A DNA stretch of 64,000 bases, taken from Pomphorhynchus laevis. Taxonomy: Eukaryota; Acanthocephala; Palaeacanthocephala; Echinorhynchida; Pomphorhynchidae. The translations under genes and the position numbers were made by a program. The stretch lies in the NCBI GenBank assembly GCA_012934845.2, contig WNNJ02003718.1, positions 62,001-126,000 on the forward strand, given 5' to 3'. Position 1 is the first letter of the stretch, and every line of letters starts with the position of its first letter. Under the pieces are notes generated by a model, which was not told the origin of the DNA, made no database searches, and worked only from the letters and a program-made list of their open reading frames with translations. Shown in pieces: positions 1 to 11,952 of the stretch.

Positions 1-85
1 AAAGGATAACTACGTAATAACAACTATTGATAAAGCTAGTAATAACTTTGTCTTCATACGCAAAAAGCTTTATTATGATATACTA

Positions 86-632
86 ATGAAAGAGGTTAAT
101 TCTAATGATTTAAATGTAAATCCAACATATGAACGTAGTGAGTTGAGTTTAGAAACAATTATTACAAATCACTGTTCTATAATAGATAAAAAGGGTATAA
201 AGGTTGAATCAGGTACTAAAACTATATTATATTACATTGGAATTCAAAATTATATAAAAATCCAATAAAACCTAGGTTCATATGTAGTGCGTTTAAATGT
301 ACATTAAAACCACTTTCTGTCTAGATTTAGTAGATATTAAGGAAGCGTTAGTAAAATTAATTAATCTTATATTCGGAAAAAGATATACATATATGTGTTA
401 TAATAACTATAACGCCTATCTAACAAAAATTAAACCATCATATAAACATAAGTATATGGATAAAATTGAATTATTAGAATCCTTTAATATTTTGATAAAT
501 CAAAATAATTTAAAGGTAGGGACATCTATATTTAGACAAGTAAAAAGTGTTCCAATAGAAGGTAATAGTAGCCCAATTATAGCTGACTTATTTTTAAGCC
601 TTATAGAATATGAATTTGTTCATAAAAATTGA
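86..632 (+). pseudogene. Penelope-like element reverse transcriptase remnant
   Basis: Two open stretches (86-268 and 297-632) lie in different frames. The second ends with a segment reading IFRQ..SVPIEGNSSPII followed by ADLFLSLIEYEF. This resembles the RT block of Penelope-like elements, typically GIPMGGNxSPxIADLFLS. The aspartate-containing catalytic block that should follow is absent, so this is a broken fragment. The flanking sequence repeats itself (275-322 recurs at 888-934; 382-428 recurs at 1193-1240), which fits the partly tandem organisation common in this family. Family assignment rests on one motif only. Confidence 0.5.
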
Positions 633-1240
633 CTTTTATTTTAAATTTAAACTTTTTATTTTAACGTGATAAAATAATAATTAACAATTAATAATCGTGA
701 ATTAATAAATTAATAATTTAATCGTTTTTTTTAATATTATAATTTAAAACCGTGATAATAATAACAATTATATATTATTTATAATTATTTAATTATTTAT
801 TATTTAATTATTTAATTTTGATTTAGTATTATCATTTTTTCAATTTTATAGTTATATTCAATACGTAAGTCAGTTAAGTGATTTGATTCATATGTAGTGC
901 GTTTAAATGTACATTAAAACCACTTTCTGTCTATATGAATAAATTACTTAAAGTAATTAAAGCACACTTCGAAAAATATTGTAGGATTGTCGAAATTAAT
1001 ACTGCTATAAAACACTATTTCGATATTAATTCTACAACAGAATTTTAGAACACAAAAGCAATAACTTTTCAGAAGAAAGTTATTCTGTAATTTTGTTTTC
1101 TTTTTCAGTTTTTTGAAATTTATGTAAACGTTTGAAAAATTACCTAAAGAAGAAAATTCAGATTATAAATACATACGATTTAAGTACGCTAGATATACAT
1201 ATATACGTTATAATAACTATAACGCCCATCTAACAAAAAA
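275..1240 (+). repeat. Duplicated segments around the Penelope-like remnant
   Basis: A ~47-bp segment at 275-322 (starting TTCATATGTAGTGCG) recurs almost exactly at 888-934. A second segment at 382-428 (TATAATAACTATAACGCC core) recurs at 1193-1240. The two pairs keep the same order, so the interval looks like a direct duplication with AT-rich material inserted in the second copy. Confidence 0.6.
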
Positions 1241-1690
1241 TTTATATAAATATAAATCATATAAAATCTTCTATAATTATTTATTATTTATAATTATTAA
1301 ACATTATTTAATAATGTTTAATAAAAAATAATATATAATAATCTATATTTAATATATAAAATAAATAATATTTTATATAAAATATAAAAAAATATAAATA
1401 TAAATATATGGATTTATATTTATATAAAAACAAGTGACTTTTTATAGTGACTTTTTCGAGCAAGTGACTGCCTGTCTTAACTATTTCGTGTTGTATTTTA
1501 TTATTTGCGTATATGTACATTTTGGGTTTCCGTCCGATTCGAAAGGCTACAGTGTCATAATAAATTTTGACTTGATATAAATATAAATCATATAAAATCT
1601 TCTATAATTATTTATTATTTATAATTATTAAACATTATTTTCAATGATAAATAATAAATAGTAAATACGTAGACTTTGTTAGATGATTGG
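640..1690. repeat. AT-rich MITE-like repeats, minus-oriented copies
   Basis: There is no gene here. Two minus-strand copies of a dispersed AT-rich family end at about 886 and 1690. The family starts ATCAGATAACTGAGTC, TACGTATTTTATA and has many plus copies in 44.2-48.9 kb. A ~70-bp segment at 1250-1318 recurs at 1575-1643. Small ORFs here are low-complexity shadows. Confidence 0.5.
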
Positions 1691-2496
1691 ATAATCAGCT
1701 AAAAAATACTTTATGTATTTAGCTATTTCTCATAGCAACTGATAATTTCATATTTAATTTTAAATATATATATTTACATGCAATCTATGATGTGCTGCAG
1801 TTGCCAGCTGATTTGCAGGATTCTAACTATAAAATACACTGCCTCAAATATTAGCAAATACAAAAATTTCGCTTTAAGTGAATCACTAAAAATAAAAATA
1901 ATAAAAATCTTTGTAAGTGATAAGATTCACTTGCAAAACTCATTCACTTACAGAATGCAGGGTGTCATGTTTTGCAAATGTGTTTGCAACTGTGGTTATT
2001 TTCGATTCATTTACATTTTTTACTTCTAAATATCATTCATGTGATTTTATTTTGGATAACTTTCAGGCTAGATCACACTGTTGTGCTTATATTTCTGCTT
2101 GTAATGGTTCTTTTGTGTATGAAATCATCATTGTCAGATATGAAAACTATATGGTCGCTGCTGCGAACGTTTCAACTAAATGCTGTTGTTGACACCGGCC
2201 GATACTACGCAACAGCAAATGGTCAACTTGCAAGCAGCACAGTCTCCGCACATACGGACAGATGTCAAATTTTAATATCATTTCGTATTTTTAAATTTCA
2301 TGGTCAGTTGCACATTATTTTAAAATGAAATATGATTGAACATATTATATGGACAAAAAATGATCCGAATTGCTTCTGGCAAATTATAGCCTCAGAGGCC
2401 GGTTTGGTGGCAAGATAAAACTGCTTACTTGCACCAAACCTCTATATTTTTACAATTAACACGATCTCATCGGTATGTAAATTGTGCAAGTATTTA
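1691..2496. other. Intergenic, nothing recognised
   Basis: Several short overlapping frames are open between 1778 and 2328. They have no recognisable domain and no splice context, so I see no supported gene. Confidence 0.4.
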
Positions 2497-2700
2497 GTTA
2501 TTACAGGAACAAAGAAGCAGAAATTATCCTTTATTTGATAAAAAAATTATATTTCGATAGCTCCTGCCATCATTATCAGGATTACAATAAAATGTTTCAC
2601 AATTTTTTGGAATAAAAAAATTGATGATAGCAGGAGCTATCGAAATATAGATTTTTTATCAAATAAAGGATATTTTTTGGTTCTTTGTTCCTGTAATAAC
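2497..2700. mobile_element. Foldback MITE, copy 1
   Basis: This is an inverted repeat with ~85-bp arms (about 2497-2582 and 2616-2700) and a short loop. It begins GTTATTACAGGAAC and ends GTTCCTGTAATAAC. The arms share TATCCTTTATTTGATAAAAA-like and GATAGCTCCTG segments. It encodes nothing. A second copy lies 330 bp downstream. Confidence 0.75.
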
Positions 2701-2991
2701 AATATAATATAATATATTATATTTGATATAATCTTGTAGTCTTTTATTACAATTAATATTTAAATTTTTGAACGATGTGATTCAGTTTACTTAATATAAC
2801 CTACTCAGCGGATTATCTAAAATTACGTGAGTCATCATTCTCAAATAAATGTATTTCAAATAAATTTCATTTAAGCTCATATGAGTTAGAGGATTTGTGT
2901 CGCCTGTACAGATGAAGCCCCATAAATATCACACGTGATATAGGTATCGTTGTTCAATCATGGTTGAAGACACATATGAACACTGATAGTG

Positions 2992-3269
2992 TATTAAACC
3001 CATAATCTTCTTTCATTTCAAATATATAGTTATTACATGAATAAAGAAGCATAAATTATCCTTTATTTGATAAAAAATTCTATATTTTTTGATAGCTCCT
3101 GCTATCATCATCAAGATTATAATTGTAATCCAGGATTTTTCTGTAATCCTGATGATGATATCAGGAGCTATCGAAATATAGAATTTTTATCAAAAAAAGG
3201 ATAATTTCTGCTTCTTCGTTCCTGTAATAACTATATATTTGAAATGGAAGAATATTATAGGTTTAGTAT
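2992..3269. mobile_element. Foldback MITE, copy 2, inside a larger palindrome
   Basis: The core 3029-3231 is the same palindrome as at 2497-2700. Here the symmetry continues outward for ~35 bp on each side: the left flank reads TTTCATTTCAAATATATA and the right flank is its complement. This is either a longer version of the element or an insertion at the centre of an older palindrome. Confidence 0.7.
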
Positions 3270-3494
3270 TTATTGTCCAAGTATTATACAAAATTGGATA
3301 CGAAATTGTTCATTTCATTAAACTGAACCCTTTTATTAGGAATACTGCAGACCTAAGAATTATAGACCTAAGAACTACTGGGAATTTTATATCAATGACC
3401 AATCTCTGTAATTAATTTGAAAATTGTACAATGTGGTTAAATATGCATTTAAATTGTCCAATGAAACGTTATATGTGCCCTTATATTGTTCAGG

Positions 3495-3684
3495 GCGTTT
3501 AAACACCGAGAAGAATAATAAAATATGAAATTATTGTTCACAACTTTTCGACTATTGCGATAGTCGCTTTCAAGCATTATCTTTTTACACTTGTGCATTT
3601 ATACTTGAAAAGGACTATTGCAATAGTCCAAAATTTGTGAAGAATAATGTCTTATTTTATTATTCCTATCAAAGTTAAAACGCC
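3495..3684. mobile_element. Foldback element with short inner palindromes
   Basis: The arms of ~49 bp (3495-3543 and 3634-3684, ends GGCGTTT and its complement AACGCC) are imperfect inverted repeats around AATAATAAAAT. Between them sit two short palindromes, GACTATTGCGATAGTC near 3550 and GGACTATTGCAATAGTCC near 3613. It is non-coding. Confidence 0.6.
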
Positions 3685-4500
3685 TTGGATTTAAATATTA
3701 GATTAATTTACATTTTTTAAATATTAAAAAATGAAGTAAGCAAATATGATTTAATATCACTAGTCGATATAAAATATTTTCGGATTTGACTTGTGTGGTG
3801 AAATTTCTGGACACATCATCGCTGATCTAATCGCTCGGAATAAAAATATTTTTAAAAATGATTATGAACTTATTTTTTGTGAAGAGTTTGTCTCTTCAAA
3901 AATATACAAATAATATAATTTTTACAAACTATATAAGTCATAGCGGACACTTGCAAAATGGATAGCCACCATTTCATACGCGTTTCTAAGGAATGGTAAA
4001 CGCGATTTCCTATATTGCAAGTGCACTACTAAAGCGCTGATCTCGTAGACATGTTATACATGTTTCTGCAGCACACGACAATATACTGAACTACCTTATA
4101 GGAAAATTCACCATCCAATTCGTTTCAACTACAATACGTATTCGAAGATTAAACGCAAAGTAAAATTACCTTATAGATTGTTGGGCTATCTCTTCTACAA
4201 TACATGTTTATAACAAAAGAGTTATAAAAGTAATCAAGTAAAAATTTTCTTGATTACAACAACTTACATTTGAGATAAAATAACATACATTCTATACAAT
4301 ATATTCTACACTAGTTTGAACTTTCTTGCCTGCTTAATAAACTACTTACAATATGGACGGATAAATAAATTGATTATTAGGGATTTACAGAGACGATAAT
4401 AAACAGGAAATCAAATAGGCATCCTCTAACTAACGCCATTGTCCTTGCAATTCTTATTTATTATCTTACGAGCTATTCGATCTTAAACAGCAAATTACAA
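3685..4500. other. Non-coding stretch upstream of LINE
   Basis: No ORF or repeat with a clear partner was recognised. The last ~150 bp probably belong to the 5' untranslated region of the LINE that follows. Confidence 0.4.
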
Positions 4501-4558
4501 TATATACAGTCAAATTACAATCTAAAGTAAATACAAATTAATACATACGCAAATTACA

Positions 4559-5755
4559 ATGGAGCAAACGAATGCAAGCAAAACTATTTCAAGAACATCC
4601 AACCGAGTAATGTCTACTTCTTCACGTTGCTGTTCCTGTAACAGTAAAAACTCAATATGTCGAAGTTGCATCTGTGCTAAAGCTGGTCGTACCTGCGTGG
4701 ACTATTATGCTCCAAACTGTGAAAACGGTAATTCTAAAGAAATAAACCGATCACGATCTGTAGAAAGCCATTTACCTCTAAATAGTGAAAATTCCACATT
4801 ACTGTACAACGACATCTCAACAACTCGTCTTGGAGATTCTGTGTTGCAATTCAATCCTTCTCTTGCTGCTAGCGCTATACAGATTCCAAACCGTGTATTA
4901 CCATCCTTGTCACCTATTATCACACAAGGGGAGTTTGTTTCACTAGATTTAAAGTGTACCGCGTTGGATTGTCCGATATATTCTTCCGTAAAAGTGCCAT
5001 GCCAAGTTTCCAGGGAATTTTTCACACGAGATTTTCTGTGTGGGTTATGTTCCGCTAAGTTATTATCCGACTTAAAAGAGTCGTTAGCGAGCGCCAATTC
5101 CTCTATTAATGATCTACAAACAAGAATAGAATCTCTCAATCTCACTTCTTCGCCTTCCGTGCCAACTTCTAATCCAGAGTTCTCAATACCTCGTCAAACT
5201 TTCGCATCTATTATCCGCAAAGAAGTGACTCGCTCAGTACTCGCAACATCTCAATTCGATGGTCAATCAACATCTCCCCTAACAATAATTCAAGCATGTG
5301 ATAGGCAACAACGGCGCTCGTCAAACGTAATAATACGCGGACTACCTAATTCATCAGACGATCTTGCTTTAGTATCGGATCTTATCGCATCGTTGAACGT
5401 GTCTTGTGCATCCACATGTCGTTTGTATTTACGCCGACTCCCTGCAAAACGTCATGATATTCCTCCGTGGATACTTGTCACATCTGATGAAGCAACCACC
5501 ACGTCAATTCTGAATAATGCCTACAAACTGAGAGAATCGACTCGATTTCACAACGCTTATGTAAGCCCGGATCTCTCACCACCTGAGGTGAAAGCACTAA
5601 AATTACTCAGGAAACAATTACACGAAAAACGTTTGGCGGATCCTTCGCATAAATTTATAATTCGCAATAACCGAGTTATTCGTTTGCAAAAAAAATCATT
5701 TAATCTCCGCCGAAATTCAACCAAATATATCACCACCCTCAATATGACATCATGA
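4559..5755 (+). CDS. LINE ORF1 protein with Cys-rich N-terminus and RRM-like region
   Basis: This is an uninterrupted 398-codon frame from an ATG. Residues 24-54 hold a tight cysteine array (Cys 24, 25, 27, 34, 37, 39, 46, 54; core CCSCNSKNSICRSCICAKAG) resembling the CXC motif of tesmin/TSO1 proteins. A second cysteine cluster lies near residues 133-165. The C-terminal third (SNVIIRGLP to NRVIRLQK) resembles the RRM-like RNA-binding region of LINE ORF1 proteins. By family knowledge it should bind element RNA in the ribonucleoprotein. It ends just before ORF2. The CXC resemblance is my inference from spacing. Confidence 0.75.
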   Translation: MEQTNASKTISRTSNRVMSTSSRCCSCNSKNSICRSCICAKAGRTCVDYYAPNCENGNSKEINRSRSVESHLPLNSENSTLLYNDISTTRLGDSVLQFNPSLAASAIQIPNRVLPSLSPIITQGEFVSLDLKCTALDCPIYSSVKVPCQVSREFFTRDFLCGLCSAKLLSDLKESLASANSSINDLQTRIESLNLTSSPSVPTSNPEFSIPRQTFASIIRKEVTRSVLATSQFDGQSTSPLTIIQACDRQQRRSSNVIIRGLPNSSDDLALVSDLIASLNVSCASTCRLYLRRLPAKRHDIPPWILVTSDEATTTSILNNAYKLRESTRFHNAYVSPDLSPPEVKALKLLRKQLHEKRLADPSHKFIIRNNRVIRLQKKSFNLRRNSTKYITTLNMTS

Positions 5756-5840
5756 TAAATCGCAAACAACAACGAGGCGAAAATTGTCTGATTCTCCCTC
5801 CTCTTCCTTGGGTTGTTTCGCGCCATTTAACTCCAAATCA

Positions 5841-8713
5841 TCCTCCCTAAATTCTCTTTCTAAATACTCACTTAACATCGGTCTCATCAACATTCATTCC
5901 TTACTCCACAAACTTGAACTTGCTCTCGAAGTCTTCTAAAATAACTCACTTTCACTTCTCTGCCTAACCGAATCTTGGCATTCCACAAACGACATATTCA
6001 TTTGAAGACTCGTATCGCTTAAACTAAACGTTGCCGAACGTGCTCGACATGGTAATCCAGGAAGAATCAACCATGGTGGTCTACTTTCCTTTTCTTTGCC
6101 CGCTATATCGTTACATGTTCTAAACTTTCCAGTTGCCCCTACGTCATTCGAGCTGATGTGCTTTAACGCTATACACTTCAGTAGACGAATTTGTTTCGCC
6201 CTTATCTATCGACCAGGCTCATCTGCGCCATGTCTTACATTCTTTGACGAACTCTTTGATATGCTCTCTAACCTAAGCATTACATCATATCCCGTCATTA
6301 TTCGTGGTGACCTCAACATTCGACTTGACAGACCATCATGCGCTCACTCGTCACACCTACTCAAGACATTATCAGACTTTGGCTTCAGATATATCCCTAC
6401 TGAATCCACTCATATCCAAGGTGGCACCATTGATTGCATCTTTGTTCAATCATCGTCTACTTGCAGCACCGTTTCTGTGAAAGATGTGGGCCTATCCGAC
6501 CATTACCTTCTCACCATTAACATTAAAACCAATGATCCTCCACACCCTACTCATCCCTATATATATCGTCCATGGAAACAACTTGATCTAAATAACTTGC
6601 GTATAAACCTTCTCTCGTCCCCACTCCTAATTTTTGCTGCCTTTACTAACACTTCACTTGACGACTTAACCAACATGTACAGCACTGAACTTATTGGCAT
6701 ACTCGATATGATTTTGCCGTTCAAACAATGTACGCCTCGCCGTCAGTCAGGAGCGCCCTGGTTCGATAGCGATTGCCAAAGAGCCAAGCGCTCCTTACGA
6801 CACCTTCACCGAATGCACTCAAGATTCCGTCATCGTAATATCACCGAGCTATTAAACTCATCTTACTCAGAATACCCCGAATTTCGACGCAAATACCGAT
6901 ATCTTTTGAACTCAAAATGCTCCTCGTACTGGCAAAGCAAAACATCTTTGCGTGACAATCATCAATACGCGTGGAAATCCATTAATAACCTTTTGGGTAG
7001 AAACAAATCCGTCACGTCTATCTCTATCACTTCCAACCAATTCGCATCTCATTTGCAACGCAAAATAGCTCGAACTTTGACCTCAATCCACGTACCATTA
7101 TCTTCTAGTTTCTCCTACCTTGCCCCATATCATACTGAACTGTTTCACTTTTCACTTTTATCTATCGAAAGCGTATCTGATGCCCTAGCACGATTACCCA
7201 ATTCAACCTATCCTCTCGATCCTGTTCCAACATACATTCTAAAGTTACTAAGTGACACCATCAGCCCTTATCTCACAAGTGTCTTCAACATGTCTATCCA
7301 TTTATCACACTACCCTTCGTCGTTCAAACATGCCATAGTTCGCCCATTATTAAAGAAGCATCATCTTGATCCACGTTCCGCCTCCTCCTATAGACCAATA
7401 TCAAACCTTCCGACCATCTCAAAACTTTTCGAGCGTCTCATCCTCAGACAGGTAAGCAACTACATATCATCAAATTCTATGTTTCCACCTTTTTAATCAG
7501 CATATCGACCACAACATTCTACTATGACCGCATGCACAAAACTCTCCAATGATCTACTTCTTGCTCTTGACAAACATCTAGTAAGCCTTGTAATTTCACT
7601 TGATTTATCCTCCGCCTTTGATGTAGTTGATCACACTATACTTCTCTCATGTCTCAAACAACGTTACTGCTTCTCGTTCATGTCCTTTCTTGGTTCAAAT
7701 CCTACCTCTCAAATCGCTCTTATCACGTAGTCTTTAACTCCAACTCTTCTGCGCCGGTTCCTCTCAGCTGCGGTGTACCACAAGGATCCGTTCTAGGGCC
7801 GCTTCTTTTCACCCTTCTTCTTGGTGATTTATCTTCCATCGTGGTCCCTTTCGGCTTTGAAGTTATTCAGTACGCTGACGATATAGTAATCTATGCATCA
7901 TGCACACTTACATCTGCATCCAACCTCGCTTCTGATGCATCGTCTTGCCTCTCTGCTATTCACGCATATCTTTGTTCAATCCGTATGTTTTTAAACAACG
8001 AGAAATCTAGCATGATGTGGATAACACCGCGCCACTCTTACACCCTCGATTTTCCAGTATGCATACACAATTTCCGTCTACCAGAAGTGACTATCATGAC
8101 AATCCTCGGTGTCCCTTTTGACAATAATCTCTCGTTTCTGCCTTTTATTCGTAGCAAGATCAGTTCATGCTCCCTCATCCTCCGTGACATTCGAAGTGTC
8201 CGTAGAAACCTCGACGTCAAATCGACAGCTATTTTAATCTCCAGCCTTTTCATGCCTCGTCTAGAATATTGCTTAGGTCTTCTCGTAAACTGTCCAGCAT
8301 ATCAATTTCACTATCTACAAAGGATTCTGCACATGGCTGCTAGGGTCATCTTCCGCCTTCGCAAGTACGACCACATCTCCAACACCCTCCGCATCCTTAA
8401 CTGGCTCGACATTCCGAGCCGCATAACCTCTCAAATTCTCACACTTGCATGGCAAATCAAATTCCGGCACAACCCTCCTTATCTATATCTTCCTGATAGC
8501 GCATCCAATATGACGACTGGTCTCTCCCTAAGAAGTCATCGCTCCTACTCGCTTTTCGTCCCCCGTCACAACGGTAATCACGGATATCGTGCGTTCACCA
8601 TCGCTGCACCACGCCTTTGGAACAAACTTCCTCGAGACACAAAATCATTGACGTCGCTTAAACACTTCAAAACTTCCTTGATCGCCATACTTCTTGCAAA
8701 CGAACTAAAATAA
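5841..8713 (+). pseudogene. LINE ORF2, endonuclease plus reverse transcriptase, damaged
   Basis: The endonuclease begins near LNIGLINIHSLL, with RGDLNIRLD near 6300 and the terminal LSDHYLL near 6497. The RT follows: SYRPISNLP, then LDLSSAFDVVDH, CGVPQGSVLGPLLF and QYADDIVIYA. In-frame stops occur at 5937-5939, 6003-6005 and 7494-7496. The reading frame shifts near 7675, after DHTILLSCLKQR and before HVLSWFKSYLSNRSYH. From about 7676 to 8713 the frame is open through the thumb and a C-terminal PRLWNKLPRDTKSL segment typical of CR1/L2 proteins. It cannot encode an active enzyme as read. Confidence 0.85.
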
Positions 8714-8796
8714 CACTTTCAGCCGCAATCAATTCGATAACTCTACATACAAGTTCAAACACTCATCGGACGTAAACTTGTCTTTTAATTTTTATA

Positions 8797-8833
8797 GTGG
8801 GCCTGTAAATGGTTCTATTTACCACAAAGGCCA
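8797..8833 (+). other. 3'-terminal hairpin of the CR1/L2-like LINE
   Basis: An outer pairing GTGG with CCAC encloses an inner stem GTAAAT with ATTTAC and is followed by TCTAAATAAAT. The same architecture with a different inner stem occurs at 24500-24537 and, reversed, at 45681-45718. It is a likely recognition site for reverse transcription. Confidence 0.6.
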
Positions 8834-8860
8834 CTCTAAATAAATTCTATTCTATTCTAA

Positions 8861-10210
8861 AAGTAACTTTCATATTAAAAATAATATTACTTCAATCTGA
8901 TATAGTTGCTAGCACAGCTGCGATCCTAGCTTCCGTTCAAAAAAGGAAATTTGTGGTCATATCGAGACTCTTACCGCCCCTATCCAAACTAATAAAATCG
9001 AACAAGATGATTGATACAAGAAAAAAATCATCTTGCTAAATGATTTATTAATTCACTCCAAAGAATGCTGTAATGCATTTATTACATCCCGCATCCACAG
9101 TTAGTCTTCCTACGGATGATTGAACTTACATATGGTTCGAGGTCAACTTAAATATTTGACACTACAGTATTAAAGGATATTTTGGAAATATAAATCGCTA
9201 ATATCGACCTCGAATACGAACAACTGTTTTAAATTAGTTCCATTGAATTTCTAAATTATCCCAATTGAAAACGTTTTCTAATAATTATATCTGACGTAAG
9301 TTTTGTTTTTTCTACATTTATTTTTAAACTCTGCAAACTTGTAAGCAAAGAAGTTTTATTTTAAATAGTTGATAATGATCCATTATTAATAAAGAATTAT
9401 TAAAGCTGGATCAAAGAATGCAAATTTTATTTGATATTTCACTAACTTCTGTTAGCATCTTTAGAAAATTACAATATGTTTTATTTTTGAATAAAGGACT
9501 TGATTGATATATTTTTATTTTATTAATAAATCGAGTTATGACATTGATGTTCAATCAATCAACCGCCTAATGCGCTGTGCTCTTTTCAAGTATTTTCTAA
9601 TATCGTCAATATCAAGCTCACGGTTTGTTGAGAAAATGATTAAGTGCTGCGGATGATTAAACTTACGTATGGTTGCAACGCTAATTGATTAAAAATAAGT
9701 TAGACTTTTCGCGTACGTGTAAAAATGTCTAGCAACTTTTAAATACACAGTTGAACATCTTTATTTATAATGTGACGATTTAAGCATTACCGAACTAAAC
9801 ATTTAATTTATAAAAAGAAAATTGAGGATATCAAATAAACAACATAACAATATTCATTCAGCAAGTTTACATTCGTCTTCTCGGGCGTGCAGATCGGGAT
9901 CTTGACCTTAAACACAGATAAAATCAACACTGACAGTTGAATTATTTAAAAACATTAAAGCTATTTATTCAATTGACTTTGTGTTGAACCGAATTACATC
10001 TGAATTAAAACTCAATGCATTTATTATTAATATTTCTACTTCCTTCACATCCTACAAGCGTCTTCTTCTTGAATTCTTAATCTTAGATGGCAACTAACCA
10101 TTTCTGTTGTCTCTAATTTCATATTTCAATAAAACTTCACTGTTTTATGTACGTTTTGGTGTATTAACTTTAGTGAACTTGCATGCCGTCATTTGACCTC
10201 AAACATTAAA
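8861..10210. other. Intergenic with one dispersed repeat copy
   Basis: There is no supported gene. A partial copy of the ~200-bp unit arrayed at 11365-11945 lies at about 9630-9735 (GATTAAGTGCTGCGGATGAT ... ACGTATGGTTGCAACG). A weaker one is near 9110. Confidence 0.5.
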
Positions 10211-11240
10211 AATATGTATTATTATCATTATTATTATGTAGACAATGTTACGAGCATAGCTCAGAGTTGCTGACAAATTGATAGTCAAAATCAAAGAAAA
10301 AGAGAAAAATAAAAACAAATCAGTCAACAATTTAAAATGATCTGTCGTTTAAAGAGCTCATGAGTCGTTGCATTTACAATATCATCGCTTAAACGAGTCC
10401 ATGAATTTATTATTCGTTGTCCAAATTGAATCGTCCTAGAATGTACTATTCGTACGCGACTAAGATAACACGAGTGACCTCGCAAAGCTCGAGTTGATCG
10501 ATGTAGAAGAGCCCACGCAATACATGGTGTTCATTGTGAAATACCTCTCATACAAAACACAGATCCCGCAAGTCACGAATATCACATAACAACTGCATAT
10601 TTAAAGACCGAAGACGGTTCTCGTAAGGAAGTTCTCTCAAACAATGTACTAACTTTGTTGCGCTACGTAGCACCTTCATAAGTCGAGTAATCTCATCTCT
10701 GGTTCGTGGGTATAAACATCGAGAAGCATATAACAAATGGCTTAGTACAAAAGCGTTTGCAAGAACTCTAAAAGAACGTGGACTCACATAGCTGAATGAT
10801 CGGCGAAGGAAACCAACCATACGCATGGCCTTCGAACAAATGTACTCAGTATTTTGGCGAGTGGAGAAATCATCCGTTATCCATACGCCAAGATCTTTAT
10901 AGCTGAAACCAATTTAATCACTCGATCCTCTAGTGATTAATAGCAGATGACCCAATACAGACCCTTTCGGGATACCGGCATAAACTACATATTGCTCGGA
11001 AAGGGTACCGTGAATGGCGACCTGGTATGTGCGACCAGAAAGAAAGTTGTATATCCAACGAATAATAATTGGATTGATGTTTAACGCACTCATCTTCATA
11101 ATCAACTTATCATGGGGTACATGATCAAATGCTTTGGAGAAGTCAAAAAATATGACATCTACAGCATACCCCTCATCCACTATGGAACCCCAACTTTCAT
11201 GTGCCAATAAAAGGTTGGTTACTGTGGAACCAACCATTTG
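10210..11240 (-). mobile_element. LINE fragment, RT half (CR1/Perere-like), decayed
   Basis: Read on the minus strand, 11237-10914 gives FFDFSKAFDHVPHDKL and a GIPKGSVLG box. 10826-10548 gives the C-terminal RRSFSYVSPRSFRVLANAFV segment. The catalytic YADD block between them is not in frame. The 3' end carries an ATT/AAT repeat near 10215-10238, as in the sister copies at 15725 and 22215. It is 5' truncated near 11240. Confidence 0.7.
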
Positions 11241-11364
11241 AGTCAGTCAACGTATTTTTATCTAGTCAGTGGATAGGCATTATTCATTTTGTACATTTGT
11301 TTCAGTGAACGAGGGAATATCGTGCTATTGAATTATCTAGAAATTGCATTGGTTCTTGAATAAA

Positions 11365-11945
11365 CAGTATTCGAGCCGCAAGACCTTTTGGCTTGAATGG
11401 TTACTCACAAAAATGATTAAGGATGATTAAGTGCTGCGAATGATTGAACATACGTATGGTTGCAACGTTGATTGATTAGATAAGAATAAGTTACTTTCCA
11501 CATACGTGGTAAACATGTCGAGTATTCCAAGTATTCCTTCTATTCGAGTATTCCCAGTATTCGAGTATTCTCAGTATTCCCAGAATTCGAGACACAAAGC
11601 CTTGTGGCTCGAATGGTTATCTATAAAAAATGATTAAGGATGATTAAGTGCCGCGAATGATTGAACATACGTATGGTTGCAACGTTAATTGATTAAATAC
11701 AAATAAGTTACACTTTCTACGTACGTGGTAAACATGTCGAGTATTCCCAGTATTCTCAGTATTCGAGTATTCTCAGTATTCCCAGAATTCGAACCACAAG
11801 GCCTTGTGGCTCGAATGGTCATCTATAAAAAATGATTAAGGATGATTAGGTGCTGTGAATGATTGAACATACGGCTGGTTGCAACGTTGATTGATTACAA
11901 ATAAGTTACTTTCCACGTACGTGGTAAACATGTCTAGCGAATGAC
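11365..11945 (+). repeat. Tandem array, ~190-230 bp unit, three copies
   Basis: The phrase AATGATTAAGGATGATTA starts at 11412, 11639 and 11831, giving periods of 227 and 192. Each unit also has CATACGTATGGTTGCAACGT and TACGTGGTAAACATGTC. The length difference comes from an internal minisatellite of AGTATTCGAGTATTCCC type. A single copy is found at ~9630. Confidence 0.75.
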
Positions 11946-11952
11946 ATGTCCC

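Larger units (their letters stand above)
4500..8860 (+). mobile_element. CR1/L2-like LINE (Jockey superfamily), nearly full length
   Basis: Two ORFs are followed by a 3' hairpin (8797-8833) and a short ATTCT repeat tail (about 8842-8860), with no long poly-A. ORF1 is open. ORF2 carries an apurinic-type endonuclease then a reverse transcriptase (YADDIVIY box). The RT phrase LDLSSAFDVVDH and GVPQGSVLGPLLF place it in the Jockey superfamily near CR1/L2. The 5' end and target duplication were not found. The intact ORF1 suggests a relatively recent insertion. Confidence 0.85.

Noticed and set aside
1778-2328. Three overlapping plus-strand ORFs
   Set aside because: They overlap in different frames, start at non-conserved positions and contain no recognisable domain.
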